64,000 nucleotides of DNA, from the NCBI GenBank assembly GCA_030430495.1, contig JAUIKM010000023.1:1-64000 (forward strand). Reading direction: 5' to 3'. The notes below the pieces were generated by a model. That model did not search any database. It saw only the letters and a program-made list of their open reading frames with translations, and had not been told where the DNA came from. The stretch comes from a bacterium (GTDB lineage Bacteria; Bacteroidota; Ignavibacteria; Kapaibacteriales; UBA7675). Made by a program: the position numbers and the translations under genes. Below are positions 17,036-26,430 of this stretch, one piece after another (the first letter of the stretch is position 1; the number at the start of each line of letters is the position of its first letter).

Positions 17036-18107
17036 GGACTACATTGACCTGCGACAACAGCGCGATTTCGGCCAGATGCTGTCGGCCACTTTCGGCATTG
17101 TGCGCAGGGAATTTCTCCCTCTTCTCAAAGCACTGGTGGTGCTGGCCGGTCCGTTTATCCTGGCCGGTTTAGTCGTCAGCGTTTTTGTCCAGATAGCCGC
17201 AATCGAAACCGCCCAGGCGATGTTGTCCTTGCCGCAGGACGATCCGATGGCGATCTTCAAGACGGCGATGGGCGCGACGGGCGCCGGTTTTGGCCTGACG
17301 ATTCTGGCGACTGTAATCGGGATGGCTTCAAACTTTGCCATAGCCTGGACCGGCTACGAATACGTGCGACTTTACATGGAGCGCGGCGAAGGCAACATTT
17401 CAGTCGGCGATGTTGCGCGGGCTATCGGCAATGATTTTGGCGTCCTGCTCGGGACCTCGTTTTTGTCATCCATCATGATAGTGATCGGATTAATCTTCTG
17501 TATTCTCCCGGGCATTTACCTGTTGGTGCCGATGAGTTTTTTCGTGGTGGGCCGCATTATGCAGCGAGGCATCAGTCTGGGCGACAGCTTCAGTCAGGCC
17601 TTTGAGCTCACCAAAGAACGCTTCTGGGTTTCGCTGCTGACGATGGCTTTGGTGGGGATCATTCTGTTGGCGGTGGGATATGCTCTCTCCATTCCGCTGA
17701 ACAACTACACCGAGGAAATCCAGTACGTCGGCGTGGAAGCTTTCGACAAAATGCATGCACTCCTGTTGGCATTGCTCAACGGCTTCACGAGTCTGCTCGG
17801 CGTCCTGCCCGCCATTGCCGCCGTTGTGATTTACGTGGGCGCGCGCGAATACCACCGCGCCGACTCTCTCTACGACGAAGTTGAGGGCATGGACATGGAG
17901 CAGGACGACGACGGTTATCGTTCGCCCGGCGCCGACTCCAACTACGGTTATGGCAACGATGGCAACGATGATTCCGACGACGATGCACGCCGGCAGTCAT
18001 CGTCGTCCGGCGATGATTCGTCCGAACATGATTCGTCCGACGATGACGCCGACCGCTGGAAAGGTCCGGGCAGGTCGGGCAACGACGATGATGATCGAAC
18101 TTCCTGA
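17022..18107 (+). CDS. Polytopic membrane protein with charged C-terminal tail (paralogue 1)
   Basis: The 361-residue protein starts with a soluble lead (RDFGQMLSATFGIVRREFLP) and then about six hydrophobic segments, ending near residue 270. The rest is a Ser/Asp/Gly-rich, probably disordered tail. The order of motifs (GQML, TFG, AGPFILAG, ILPGIYLLVPMSFFVVG, SFSQAFELTKERFW) is shared with the gene at 18285, so the two are paralogues. The ILPGIYL...F.LTK pattern is typical of membrane proteins placed between SpoIIM and DUF4129 genes. A specific function is not known. Confidence 0.8.
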   Translation: MDYREDYIDLRQQRDFGQMLSATFGIVRREFLPLLKALVVLAGPFILAGLVVSVFVQIAAIETAQAMLSLPQDDPMAIFKTAMGATGAGFGLTILATVIGMASNFAIAWTGYEYVRLYMERGEGNISVGDVARAIGNDFGVLLGTSFLSSIMIVIGLIFCILPGIYLLVPMSFFVVGRIMQRGISLGDSFSQAFELTKERFWVSLLTMALVGIILLAVGYALSIPLNNYTEEIQYVGVEAFDKMHALLLALLNGFTSLLGVLPAIAAVVIYVGAREYHRADSLYDEVEGMDMEQDDDGYRSPGADSNYGYGNDGNDDSDDDARRQSSSSGDDSSEHDSSDDDADRWKGPGRSGNDDDDRTS

Positions 18108-18120
18108 CGACGACATTTAA

Positions 18121-18163
18121 CACAGGCCGATGTGCCGCGGCAGTCGGTCTGTGATATTTTTTA
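18121..18163 (+). terminator. Rho-independent terminator-like hairpin
   Basis: A 10-bp stem (CACAGGCCGA paired with TCGGTCTGTG, one G-T pair) is followed by ATATTTTTTAT. It lies between the two paralogous membrane genes and may attenuate transcription within the train. Confidence 0.7.
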
Positions 18164-18284
18164 TCCCTCCCCCCAAATCTCAGTTGTCCTTATTACGTTT
18201 CCGGTCACGTTTTACTCCCGGAGTCTTCAGACTGCGTTATCTACTCCGATCACGTGATCTCATCAGCAGGAGACCATAGCCGCC

Positions 18285-19394
18285 ATGCAGAGTGACGAAC
18301 TGTTCAGTTCAGAATTCATCGAGTTTCGCCGGGTTCGCAACGTCGGCCAGATTCTGGGCGACACCTTTGGATTTATGCGCCAGGAATACAAACTGCTGTT
18401 TAAGTCTTTTGCAAGAACCGCGGGACCGTGGCTGCTTGCGGCATTTGTTTGTGTTCTGGCCGGAGCAATGATGAGTCCGGGCGGTCTGGCTTCGGGCGGT
18501 GGTGGTTCACATTACGATCCCGCCACCGACACGTACGTGGACAGTTTTGACGGCGCGGCCAGTCCCATTTTTGGACTGCTGTTTATCCTGGCAATGATCA
18601 GCGGGGCGGTCGGAATGTACTTTCTGATCGCCACGAGCATCAATTACTGCGGCGTGTACGTGCGCATGGGCGCCGGCAACTTTGACCTCCAGGATGTCCG
18701 CGAGGCCGTGAAAAAGGACGGCGGTCGGACGTTCCTGAGCGCGCTGATCAGCAACGTCGTAACGTCCATCGCATCGAACCTGTGCTTTTTTCCGGGTATC
18801 TACCTGAGCGTGCCGATGAATCTGATGATGGTCGAATACATCCTGGAGCGCGACACGACTATCAGCGGGGCATTCACCGAGGGATTTACGCTCAGCAAGA
18901 ATCGCTGGTGGGTGTCGTTTTTGTCGTCCTTTGCGATCAGCATCGTACTGGTTGCCGCAGCTGTGGTCGTGGTGTTTTCTCCCTTGCTGGCGTCTGAATC
19001 CGCCGATCCCCGGCAGTCGATCAGCATTTTGACCGTTGTGCAGGGCGTACTCTTTTTTGGCGTTCTGATTGCGGCCGGGGCGCTCCTGTTTTCCATGTAC
19101 CAGATCTGCAACGTGTTCATTTACTACGCCAACCGCGAGTACCACTTCGGCGATTCCATCGCCGAAGAAATTGAAAATATTGGCGGCGGCGAGTTCGACG
19201 AATTCGACGAAGAGCTGCGGCGCGGCGCGAACTATCATTCGCAGGACGACGATGAACCCGCCGCCGACGATCCGATCCGTTGGAGCCGCGCGCCGCGCGA
19301 CAAGCCCGACGAGAAAAATTCACGTGACGACGGTCCGGACGATTCCGGCGGCGCGGACGCTTCCGGCGATTCATCGCGCGATGTTTCGGTCTAA
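18285..19394 (+). CDS. Polytopic membrane protein with charged C-terminal tail (paralogue 2)
   Basis: This 369-residue protein is a paralogue of the previous gene: VGQILGDTFGFMRQEY, then AGPWLLAAFV, FFPGIYLSVPMNLMMVEYIL and FTEGFTLSKNRWW occur in the same order. About six membrane helices are followed by an acidic, disordered tail from roughly residue 280. It has its own lead region with a purine-rich site (CAGGAG) upstream of the ATG, unlike the overlapping genes further along. Function unknown; context ties it to the MoxR/DUF58 train. Confidence 0.8.
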   Translation: MQSDELFSSEFIEFRRVRNVGQILGDTFGFMRQEYKLLFKSFARTAGPWLLAAFVCVLAGAMMSPGGLASGGGGSHYDPATDTYVDSFDGAASPIFGLLFILAMISGAVGMYFLIATSINYCGVYVRMGAGNFDLQDVREAVKKDGGRTFLSALISNVVTSIASNLCFFPGIYLSVPMNLMMVEYILERDTTISGAFTEGFTLSKNRWWVSFLSSFAISIVLVAAAVVVVFSPLLASESADPRQSISILTVVQGVLFFGVLIAAGALLFSMYQICNVFIYYANREYHFGDSIAEEIENIGGGEFDEFDEELRRGANYHSQDDDEPAADDPIRWSRAPRDKPDEKNSRDDGPDDSGGADASGDSSRDVSV

Positions 19395-19458
19395 AGCCGC
19401 AGCATGATCCTGTAAGGTTTGGCAATACAAGTGCAGACTTCGCTCCATAGCGGTGAAG

Positions 19459-20418
19459 ATGAAAGTTAACAGATCAGACATGAAATCGGCACGTTCTACA
19501 TACGGCGGCTTAAACAATGCGGGCGGCTCGCCCGGCATCGGGGCAGGGACAACGTTCAGCTTCAGGTTGATCTGTCTGTGTCTGGCGGCCTGTTTAACAT
19601 ACATCTCACCGCTCGCGGCGCAGGAAAACGACCAGGCGACCTACGAGTGGACGTCAAATTCCACCATTACCATCGATGAGTCCGGCAATGTCATATTTAC
19701 CGAAAAAGAGCCGGAAGAGACGGCCGGCGAAAAAGTTGAAAGCACAACATCGACAATCGACCTGCCGCACGACAACCAGCAAATAGAAGCGCGCAGCGTC
19801 AAGGAACAAAGCATCGATGCTCTGCGCGACAAACCCGAGTACCAGTACAATGTCGTCATGCCTGAAGAGCCGTCGCTGTGGGACGAAATCCGGTTCTGGC
19901 TGATGCAAAAGCTGTTTTCACCGATCGGCGACGAAGGAAGTATTACCCCGTTTACGTTAATCGGCTACGGCCTGATTCTTCTGGCGCTGGTTTTGCTTGT
20001 CCGCGTGCTGATGGGCGGTGCGTTTTTTGGTTTGTTCGGGCGGCGCGACAAGTCGACGGGGATTGATTACACAACGGGCGCTGAAGAAGACATTCACAGC
20101 ATGAGTCTGGAGGAGATGTTGCGCGAAGCGCTGGCGCAGCAGAACTATCGCTCCGCCGTGCGCTACCGCTTCCTGATGCTGCTGCGCGAACTGGCGCGTC
20201 AGGACAAAATCAGCTGGCGCCGCGAAAAGACAAATTCGCGTTATCTGGCCGAGATTCAGGATCCCGAACTTAAACAGATGTTCAGGAAAGCGGCCTGGTG
20301 GTTTGACCTGGCCTGGTACGGCGAATGGAGCCTCACGGCGGACGACGAAGCGCAGATTGCCCAGGTGTTCAGAGATTGCATGGCGCGCCTGGGCGTGCGG
20401 GAGGCGATGCGGAAATGA
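19459..20418 (+). CDS. DUF4129 domain protein with signal peptide
   Basis: The 319-residue protein has an N-terminal hydrophobic export segment (LICLCLAACLTYISPLAA), a periplasmic linker, one membrane helix near 175-195 (LIGYGLILLALVLLVRVLMG), and a cytosolic C-terminal DUF4129 domain with EEMLREALAQQNYRSAVRYR, FLMLLRELARQDKISWR and DLAWYGEWSLTADDEAQI. DUF4129 is regularly found between membrane proteins and MoxR/DUF58 genes. An ATG at 19459 is chosen; a GTG two codons earlier and an ATG at 19480 are possible. It overlaps the next gene by ATGA. Confidence 0.85.
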   Translation: MKVNRSDMKSARSTYGGLNNAGGSPGIGAGTTFSFRLICLCLAACLTYISPLAAQENDQATYEWTSNSTITIDESGNVIFTEKEPEETAGEKVESTTSTIDLPHDNQQIEARSVKEQSIDALRDKPEYQYNVVMPEEPSLWDEIRFWLMQKLFSPIGDEGSITPFTLIGYGLILLALVLLVRVLMGGAFFGLFGRRDKSTGIDYTTGAEEDIHSMSLEEMLREALAQQNYRSAVRYRFLMLLRELARQDKISWRREKTNSRYLAEIQDPELKQMFRKAAWWFDLAWYGEWSLTADDEAQIAQVFRDCMARLGVREAMRK

Positions 20419-21836
20419 AGAAAATCTGGATCGTACTCTTTATTGCACTGATAGTTGTATTCCTCGTAATGCAGAGCAGCGTGCCACAGGCGCCCGACTG
20501 GAACCCGGACTTCCGGTCGTCCAGCACCAAACCATACGGCGGTAAAATCCTGTACGACCTCTTGCCCGAGCTGATCCCCGGAACTCGCGTGTTTAAGTCG
20601 GACGTCACCGCTTTTGAAGATTCGCGCAACGCCGGGCTGCTGCTGGGGAAGACCTACATGTCCATCGGCTACAGTTTTGTACCGGACGACTACAGCGTGT
20701 ACGAACTGCTGGATTTTGTGGAAGAAGGCAACACGGCTTTTATCGCTGCGGCTGAGATCGACGGGCTTATCACCAAACGCCTGGGATTCAAGGTCGGCAT
20801 GCGGCATCCCTACAATGCCGCGTTTAAAGCCGGCGATTATTTTGAGACCGGCGCCGTTATTCCCGCGGCGGAGTCCGAGGCTGCAAGCACGGAGGCTACG
20901 ATTTCCGCCGCGTCGGCTTCAGACGCACCGGCAAACGACTCGGCGACTGTCGACGCGCCGGTTTCCGACTCGACGGTTAACAAAAAATCAGAGGAAGCTG
21001 CCGACAGCGGCAGCGCCGCACCGCCAGAGATTTCACCAAAATCCACGGCGGACTGGATTCTGAGTTATTCGACCGACATCAACCTGTTAAACGAGGAGCT
21101 GCGCCTGGACTCCGGCGTCTGGTACCAGCGTTTTGAAGGGTACCGCTGTTTTACGGAAATGGTCGGCACAAGCACCTGCACCGTTCTGGGGCGCAATCAA
21201 TTCGGCGAGGCCAATTTCATGCGTTTCCGCTGGGGGGACGGCGATTTTTACATCAGCACCGTGCCGTTTGCCTACGCCAATTTCAACATGCTGCAGGAGC
21301 ATTGCGCGGAATACGCGGCGCGTTCCCTGTCCTATTTGCCGGAACGCGATATCTACTGGGACAATTACACAGGTAAAAATCTGGGCGAGCAGGACTCCTT
21401 GCGTCTGCTGCGACAGTCGCCGGCGTTGATGGCGGCTATCTGGACGGGGACGGCGACGCTGCTGCTCTTTCTTGTATTCAGTGTTAAACGCCGCCAGAGA
21501 ATTATTCCGATTATTACACCGCCGTCCAATGCCACGCTGGGTTTTGTGGGCATGGTGGGCAACCTTTATTATCAGCGCGCGGACCACGTGGTGGCGGCGC
21601 ACAAGAAAATTCGCTTCCTGCTGGAGTATATACGCCGGCGCTACTTTTTACGAACCAACGTGCTCGATCACGAGTTTCGCGATGCGCTCGAAGCCAAATC
21701 AGGCGTACCGCGCAGCGATATTGACGCGCTCTTTGACGCAGTTGATGTGGTGCAGAAACAGCCCGACATCACGGCGGAAGAGTTGGCCGATATCTGTCGA
21801 TTGATCGATGCGTTTTATTCCGACTGCAAAGTGTGA
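20415..21836 (+). CDS. DUF4350 domain membrane protein
   Basis: The 473-residue protein begins with a membrane anchor (WIVLFIALIVVFLVM), then a DUF4350 region with SSTKPYGGKILYDLLPELIP and LLDFVEEGNTAFIAA. A Ser/Ala/Thr-rich linker at about 155-220 interrupts the periplasmic part, followed by a second membrane helix near 368-388 (LMAAIWTGTATLLLFLVFSV) and a cytosolic tail. Its ATG overlaps the DUF4129 stop and its end abuts the moxR-like gene, so translation is probably coupled through the train. Confidence 0.85.
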   Translation: MKKIWIVLFIALIVVFLVMQSSVPQAPDWNPDFRSSSTKPYGGKILYDLLPELIPGTRVFKSDVTAFEDSRNAGLLLGKTYMSIGYSFVPDDYSVYELLDFVEEGNTAFIAAAEIDGLITKRLGFKVGMRHPYNAAFKAGDYFETGAVIPAAESEAASTEATISAASASDAPANDSATVDAPVSDSTVNKKSEEAADSGSAAPPEISPKSTADWILSYSTDINLLNEELRLDSGVWYQRFEGYRCFTEMVGTSTCTVLGRNQFGEANFMRFRWGDGDFYISTVPFAYANFNMLQEHCAEYAARSLSYLPERDIYWDNYTGKNLGEQDSLRLLRQSPALMAAIWTGTATLLLFLVFSVKRRQRIIPIITPPSNATLGFVGMVGNLYYQRADHVVAAHKKIRFLLEYIRRRYFLRTNVLDHEFRDALEAKSGVPRSDIDALFDAVDVVQKQPDITAEELADICRLIDAFYSDCKV

Positions 21837-22909
21837 TGGAAAACGAACAGCAAGACGGTCGCACGGCGACCAATCCGGAACGGGAACGCCCGGCCGATGC
21901 GGCCGCAAGGCCTGCTCACGATGCGTCGAACGCGCCGGCGGCGGGCACGTCGCAACGCACGTCACTGGAAGTTCTGAGCGACAGGCTGGAGAGCGTGCGC
22001 AGGGAAATCGCCAAGGTGATTGTCGGGCAGGCTTCGATGATCGACCAGTTGATAGCGGCGCTGCTCGTGGACGGGCACGTGCTGATCGAAGGCGTGCCGG
22101 GCGTGGCCAAAACGCTGGCGGCGCGCCTGCTGGCGCAGACGCTGGACGTCGAATTTGCGCGCATTCAATTCACGCCCGACCTGATGCCGTCGGACGTCAT
22201 CGGGACCAATGTGTTTAATCCGCGCGAGTCCCGGTTTGAATTTCACCGCGGTCCGATTTTTGCCAACGTCGTGCTGATCGATGAGATCAACCGCGCCCCC
22301 GCCAAAACGCAGGCGGCGCTGTTTGAAGCGATGGAAGAACGCCAGGCGACCGTCGACGGCACAACCTATGCCTTTGCGCCGCCGTTCACGGTTCTGGCCA
22401 CGCAGAACCCGGTGGAGCACGAAGGCACCTACCGTTTGCCCGAGGCGCAGCTGGACCGCTTTATGTTCAAGATTGAAGTCGGCTATCCCGATCTGGCCGA
22501 GGAGACGCGCATTCTGACGGCGGGCCACGAGCGCCGCGGGCGGCCGCAGACGGCGGAAGTACGGCCGGTGCTGAGCGGCGCGGACCTGCTGGCGCTGCGC
22601 GAAACCGTACACCAGGTGCACGTGGATGCCAAACTGATGGAATACGTCGCCAAACTGGTGCAGCAGACGCGCAGCTCGCCCTCGATTTTCCTGGGCGGCT
22701 CGCCGCGCGCCTCGCTCGCAATTCTGGCGGCCTCCAAGGCATTTGCCGTGATGAGCGCCCGCGACTTCGTGATTCCCGAGGACATCCAGCTGGCGGCCTT
22801 CCCGGTGCTGCGCCATCGCCTCATCCTGACGCCGGAGCGCGAAATGGAAGGCACGCGCCCGGACGACGTCATCAAGGAGCTGATCAAACGCGTCGAGGTG
22901 CCGCGCTAG
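21836..22909 (+). CDS. MoxR-type AAA+ ATPase
   Basis: This 357-residue ATPase has Walker A GVPGVAKT near residue 87, Walker B VLIDEINRAPAKTQAAL, sensor 1 in VLATQNPVEHEGTYRLPEAQ, and the C-terminal lid with SPSIFLGGSPRASLAIL. MoxR ATPases act as chaperones that help assemble or activate partner proteins, usually together with DUF58/vWA proteins encoded next door, as here. The ATG at 21836 overlaps the preceding TGA; a GTG one codon earlier is also in frame. The N-terminal 45 residues are low-complexity and not conserved. Confidence 0.93.
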   Translation: MENEQQDGRTATNPERERPADAAARPAHDASNAPAAGTSQRTSLEVLSDRLESVRREIAKVIVGQASMIDQLIAALLVDGHVLIEGVPGVAKTLAARLLAQTLDVEFARIQFTPDLMPSDVIGTNVFNPRESRFEFHRGPIFANVVLIDEINRAPAKTQAALFEAMEERQATVDGTTYAFAPPFTVLATQNPVEHEGTYRLPEAQLDRFMFKIEVGYPDLAEETRILTAGHERRGRPQTAEVRPVLSGADLLALRETVHQVHVDAKLMEYVAKLVQQTRSSPSIFLGGSPRASLAILAASKAFAVMSARDFVIPEDIQLAAFPVLRHRLILTPEREMEGTRPDDVIKELIKRVEVPR

Positions 22910-24252
22910 TGGACAAGCTGAAAGAGTTCATGGGCGGCGTCTTCCTGCCGGCGCGTTTGCTGCTTGTGCTGATTGTCATCGTGGCGATGATGGTGGCCGG
23001 CTATTTGCTGCCCTTTCTCTACGAACTGGCCGTGCTGCTGCTCTGGGGCACGGCCGCGCTGACGCTGATCGATCTGCTGCTGCTCTACGGCGTGCGCGAG
23101 GGCATCCAGGCCACGCGCATTGTGGCCGAGCGCTTTTCCAACGGCGACATCAATCCCGTCAACGTCAGTGTTGAAAACAACTATCGCTTTCCCGTGCGGG
23201 CCACGTTGATTGACGAACTGCCGGCGCAGTTCCAGATTCGCGACAGCAAACACCGCTTCTCGCTTTCGACCGGCGCGGTGCGCACCATCCGCTACGATCT
23301 GCGACCGACCAAACGCGGCGATTACGGCTTCGGCCGCTCGATGATCTACGTCACATCACCTATCGGCCTGGTGCAGCGCCGCTACATCGGCGCGGCCGAA
23401 CAGAACGTTGTGACCTATCCGTCCTTTCTGCAGATGCGGCGCTACGAGCTGCTGGCCATCTCCAATCGCCTCTCGGAAGTCGGCGTCAAAAAAGTCCGCC
23501 GCCTGGGACACAGCATGGAGTTCGACCAGATTCGCCAGTACGTGCCGGGCGACGACTACCGCACGATCAACTGGAAAGCCACGGCGCGCGCCACGGAATT
23601 GATGGTCAACCACTATCAGGACGAGCGCTCGCAGCACGTGTACGCCGTGATCGACAAGGGACGCACAATGAAAAGTCCCTTCCGCGGCATGACGCTGCTG
23701 GACTACGCCATCAACGCCTCGCTGGTGATTTCCAATATCGCCATGCTGAAATACGACAAGGCCGGTCTGCTGACGTTCAACGACGGGACGGACGCCTTTT
23801 TGAAGCCGGACCGCGGCGGCAAACACCTCAACCGCATTCTCGAGGTGCTCTACAACCAGACGACCACGTTCCGCGAGTCCAACTTTGAGCTGCTGTTCAC
23901 AATGGCGCGCAGATCAATTCACCAGCGCAGCCTGATTCTGCTGTTCACAAACTTCGATACCGTGTCGTCGATGCGCCGCAGCCTGGACAAACTGCGCGCC
24001 ATCGCCCGCAATCACGTTCTGGTGGTCATATTCTTCGACAACACCGAGCTGCTGGACGTGCTGGAAGGCGAGACGGAAACAGTGGCGGAAGCCTACACCA
24101 AAATAATTGCGGAGCAGTTTGCGTTTGAAAAACGTGAAATAGTGGCCGAGCTGGAGCGCCACGGCATTCACGCCGTTCTGAGCGCTCCTGAAAATCTCAC
24201 GGTCGATACGATTAATTCCTACCTGCGGCTGAAGTCGCACGGCATCATCTGA
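22909..24252 (+). CDS. DUF58 domain protein
   Basis: The 447-residue protein has two N-terminal membrane helices (LLLVLIVIVAMMVAGYLLPF and a second hairpin), a beta-rich periplasmic section, and the DUF58 core with FDQIRQYVPGDDYRTINWKA near 205-225, followed by a vWA-like fold (YAVIDKGRTM). A GTG start at 22909 overlaps the moxR stop. DUF58 proteins are the usual MoxR partners; no enzymatic activity is established. This gene ends the train, with 140 bp before the next gene. Confidence 0.92.
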   Translation: MDKLKEFMGGVFLPARLLLVLIVIVAMMVAGYLLPFLYELAVLLLWGTAALTLIDLLLLYGVREGIQATRIVAERFSNGDINPVNVSVENNYRFPVRATLIDELPAQFQIRDSKHRFSLSTGAVRTIRYDLRPTKRGDYGFGRSMIYVTSPIGLVQRRYIGAAEQNVVTYPSFLQMRRYELLAISNRLSEVGVKKVRRLGHSMEFDQIRQYVPGDDYRTINWKATARATELMVNHYQDERSQHVYAVIDKGRTMKSPFRGMTLLDYAINASLVISNIAMLKYDKAGLLTFNDGTDAFLKPDRGGKHLNRILEVLYNQTTTFRESNFELLFTMARRSIHQRSLILLFTNFDTVSSMRRSLDKLRAIARNHVLVVIFFDNTELLDVLEGETETVAEAYTKIIAEQFAFEKREIVAELERHGIHAVLSAPENLTVDTINSYLRLKSHGII

Positions 24253-24392
24253 GCCAACATTCAGCGGCGGAATTTGCAGAGCGGAATTTGTGTTATGCGC
24301 CTGTGTACACGGCGCGCAGGGGCCGCCCGGCGGCCTGAAATTCAGCAAATAAGTACTGTACATACACACTGACAATTCAAGGACTTGAGACA

Positions 24393-25103
24393 ATGGAAGT
24401 CAGAGAGATGAGTTTTGCCGAGCGCATGACCGAGAAAGTGGAACTCGGCGCGGATCGCGCGGCGCTCGTCAAACAATCGTATTTGATGTTGAGCCTGGCG
24501 GTGGTTGCCGCCATGTTCGGCGGATGGGTCGGTTCCACGGTGCCGTTTTTTGTGAATCTGTTCACGGGTTGGGGCGGCTGGATCATAGCCATGCTGCTCA
24601 TCAACTTTTTGCCGATGATGGCCATGCGTTCCGCGCATAACCCGACGACGGGACTGCTGGCGCTGCTCGGCTATGGATTTGTATCCGGCCTCGTGCTGGG
24701 GCCGATGATCTACGTTGCGGCCTTTATTCTTGAGCAGCCCGAACTGCTGTTCAGCGCCGGAGTGATAACCGCGGCCGTCTTCGCCGCCGTCACGTTCTAC
24801 GTGTTTACCTCCGGCAAGACGTACTCCGCGCCGAAGGGACTGATGGTCGGCATGTTCGTGGGCATCACCGGCGCGGTACTGGTAAACATGGTGTTTGCCT
24901 CCAGCCTGCTCGGTTTCCTGATCAGCATCGGCATTGGCGTGTTCGGCGTTATCTCGCTGTTTTTCTCGACGTCGAACCTGCTGCACAACCGCGACATCAC
25001 CAGCCCGATTACCGGCGCCGTGCTGCTGTTCAGCGGCGTGTTCATGATCTTTCAGGCCGTGCTGCGCATCCTGATGGCTTTTGCCGGCGGCAGCCGCAAC
25101 TGA
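24393..25103 (+). CDS. Bax inhibitor-1 (YccA/YbhL) family membrane protein
   Basis: The 236-residue protein has seven hydrophobic segments and the BI-1 features: an N-terminal QSYLMLSLAVVAAMFGGWVG, the NPTTGLLALLGYGFVSGLVL segment, TFYVFTSGKTY, and a last-helix region with SLFFSTSNLLHNRD. Members form calcium-leak channels or modulate FtsH proteolysis (E. coli YccA). It stands alone: 140 bp from DUF58 and followed by a strong terminator. Confidence 0.9.
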   Translation: MEVREMSFAERMTEKVELGADRAALVKQSYLMLSLAVVAAMFGGWVGSTVPFFVNLFTGWGGWIIAMLLINFLPMMAMRSAHNPTTGLLALLGYGFVSGLVLGPMIYVAAFILEQPELLFSAGVITAAVFAAVTFYVFTSGKTYSAPKGLMVGMFVGITGAVLVNMVFASSLLGFLISIGIGVFGVISLFFSTSNLLHNRDITSPITGAVLLFSGVFMIFQAVLRILMAFAGGSRN

Positions 25104-25138
25104 TCCGACATAACGAGATTCGATATTCGATTTGACGA

Positions 25139-25168
25139 CGGGCGCCGAACAGGCGCCCGTTTTTTTTT
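25139..25168 (+). terminator. Rho-independent terminator
   Basis: An 8-bp GC stem (CGGGCGCC with GGCGCCCG) around a GAACA loop is followed by nine T. It ends the BI-1 family gene. Confidence 0.92.
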
Positions 25169-25338
25169 GCCTGTTTGAAAAGCGCCCTCACCACGGTGTG
25201 CGCAATGAACTCCTGCCGCTTTAATATTCAAGTGCTTCCAATTCCTGCTTGCATCCATCCACGATTCTTTTCTATTTTGATTCGCCTTAATTTTTTTCTC
25301 TAATCACTGTTTGTTGAATTTTGTAAGGATGGGTTTTT

Positions 25339-25722
25339 ATGCAACGTCATATCGGTTTAACAATCGCACTGCTCGCATTGTTTGTGTGCGGCCTGGGGCA
25401 GTCGGCATTTGCCGTCGATTGCCACAAGGTCACGATTCGCAACGACGGCCCATGTACCGAACGGGTCTTCGTCAGTTCTCAAAGCACCGATTACGGTCCG
25501 TATAACATCGCCTCCGGTGGTTCCGCCACGGTGACGTTTGCGTCCACAACGGAAACGCTGCAGGAATTCAAGATTAACGGCGTTACTATCGACGCGGACG
25601 ACGCCTGTGCTTCAACAAAGTGCCCGGCCATCGGCTCGGGAACCTGCATCCTGACTGTCGTGCGTTACCTCTGCCCGGTGACGGCCAACTGCTGCAACTG
25701 GCGCATCACGACGACGCCCTGA
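25339..25722 (+). CDS. Small secreted Cys-rich protein, unknown
   Basis: This 127-residue protein starts with a signal peptide (GLTIALLALFVCGLGQSAFA) cleaved after AFA. The mature part is about 100 residues, beta-rich in appearance, with eight cysteines including a CC pair (TANCCNWRI), so disulphides are likely. It stands alone with its own lead sequence containing TTGTAAGG before the ATG. No family recognised. Confidence 0.7.
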   Translation: MQRHIGLTIALLALFVCGLGQSAFAVDCHKVTIRNDGPCTERVFVSSQSTDYGPYNIASGGSATVTFASTTETLQEFKINGVTIDADDACASTKCPAIGSGTCILTVVRYLCPVTANCCNWRITTTP

Positions 25723-26430
25723 CCGTAACCGGAATCACCATTCCGCACTGCCGCCTCGATTGACTGTCCCGACCTCACCGGGCGTTGTTTAATACGCGCT
25801 GCCTGTGCAGCGCCCGGCGTTTGTTCACCAGTTTGTTCATCGCTGCCACCGGCGTTTTTCACTGCTGGTTTGTTAACTGCTGATTTTTACCTGCTTTGGG
25901 CGCACGGCCTGTTAACTCCACGACTTTTTCCTGAATTTCCGACCAGATTATTTTGTTCGTCACGCAGCGTCAAACCCGAAGTCTCCGAACCGGCCGGAAA
26001 CACCCGAGCTGAAATCCCGATGACCAGCAAGAAAATCAAAGAGCCTGAGATGCCGCAGGCAGCTCAAAGCGGTCGGAATTGTGTGACATCCCGACGCCCC
26101 CGATTGTCGAGGGGAGTGATTGGTCTGACGTTTGATGCAACGCGCCTTGCGCCGTTGTGCCGGCGTTCGTGCTGACGGCCGGACCGGCGAACGTCCTGAG
26201 CTTTGGGATGCGTTCGTTGTGGAGGGTTCCTGTGCGTTGTTCCCGTGTTGAGTCCGTTGTCGGTCCGTTCGTCTGTTTACCATTATATTGTGTCGGCGTG
26301 CAGCCGGCGGGGCTGTAACATTCGTTCTTCCGCCGGATTGAAATGGAACGCGGTGCGCTGCGACTGTTCCCGGACTGCGCGCTGTTTTTTTACGATGTTG
26401 ACATTCCACTCAGAGCAAAATCCGGCTCCC
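25723..26430. other. 700-bp intergenic region with hairpins and a dispersed repeat
   Basis: No convincing gene is seen. A perfect hairpin with a 7-bp stem and CTGT loop (25796-25813) follows the small secreted gene and may terminate it. Several TTTGTT and GTTAAC words follow, and a repeat copy lies at 25951-25988. The frame of the next gene stays open upstream to 26203 but that part has no signal peptide and poor composition. Confidence 0.5.
25951..25988 (+). repeat. Dispersed repeat copy, 38-bp core
   Basis: This 38-base stretch matches 31694-31731 with four mismatches and no gaps. The two share TCAAACCCGAAGTCTCCGA exactly, after a TTTTGTTYGTCAC lead. Both copies are between genes. Confidence 0.8.

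Noticed and set aside
26203-26430. N-terminal extension of the SBBP protein
   Set aside because: The signal peptide starts at 26431; the extension has no conserved sequence.
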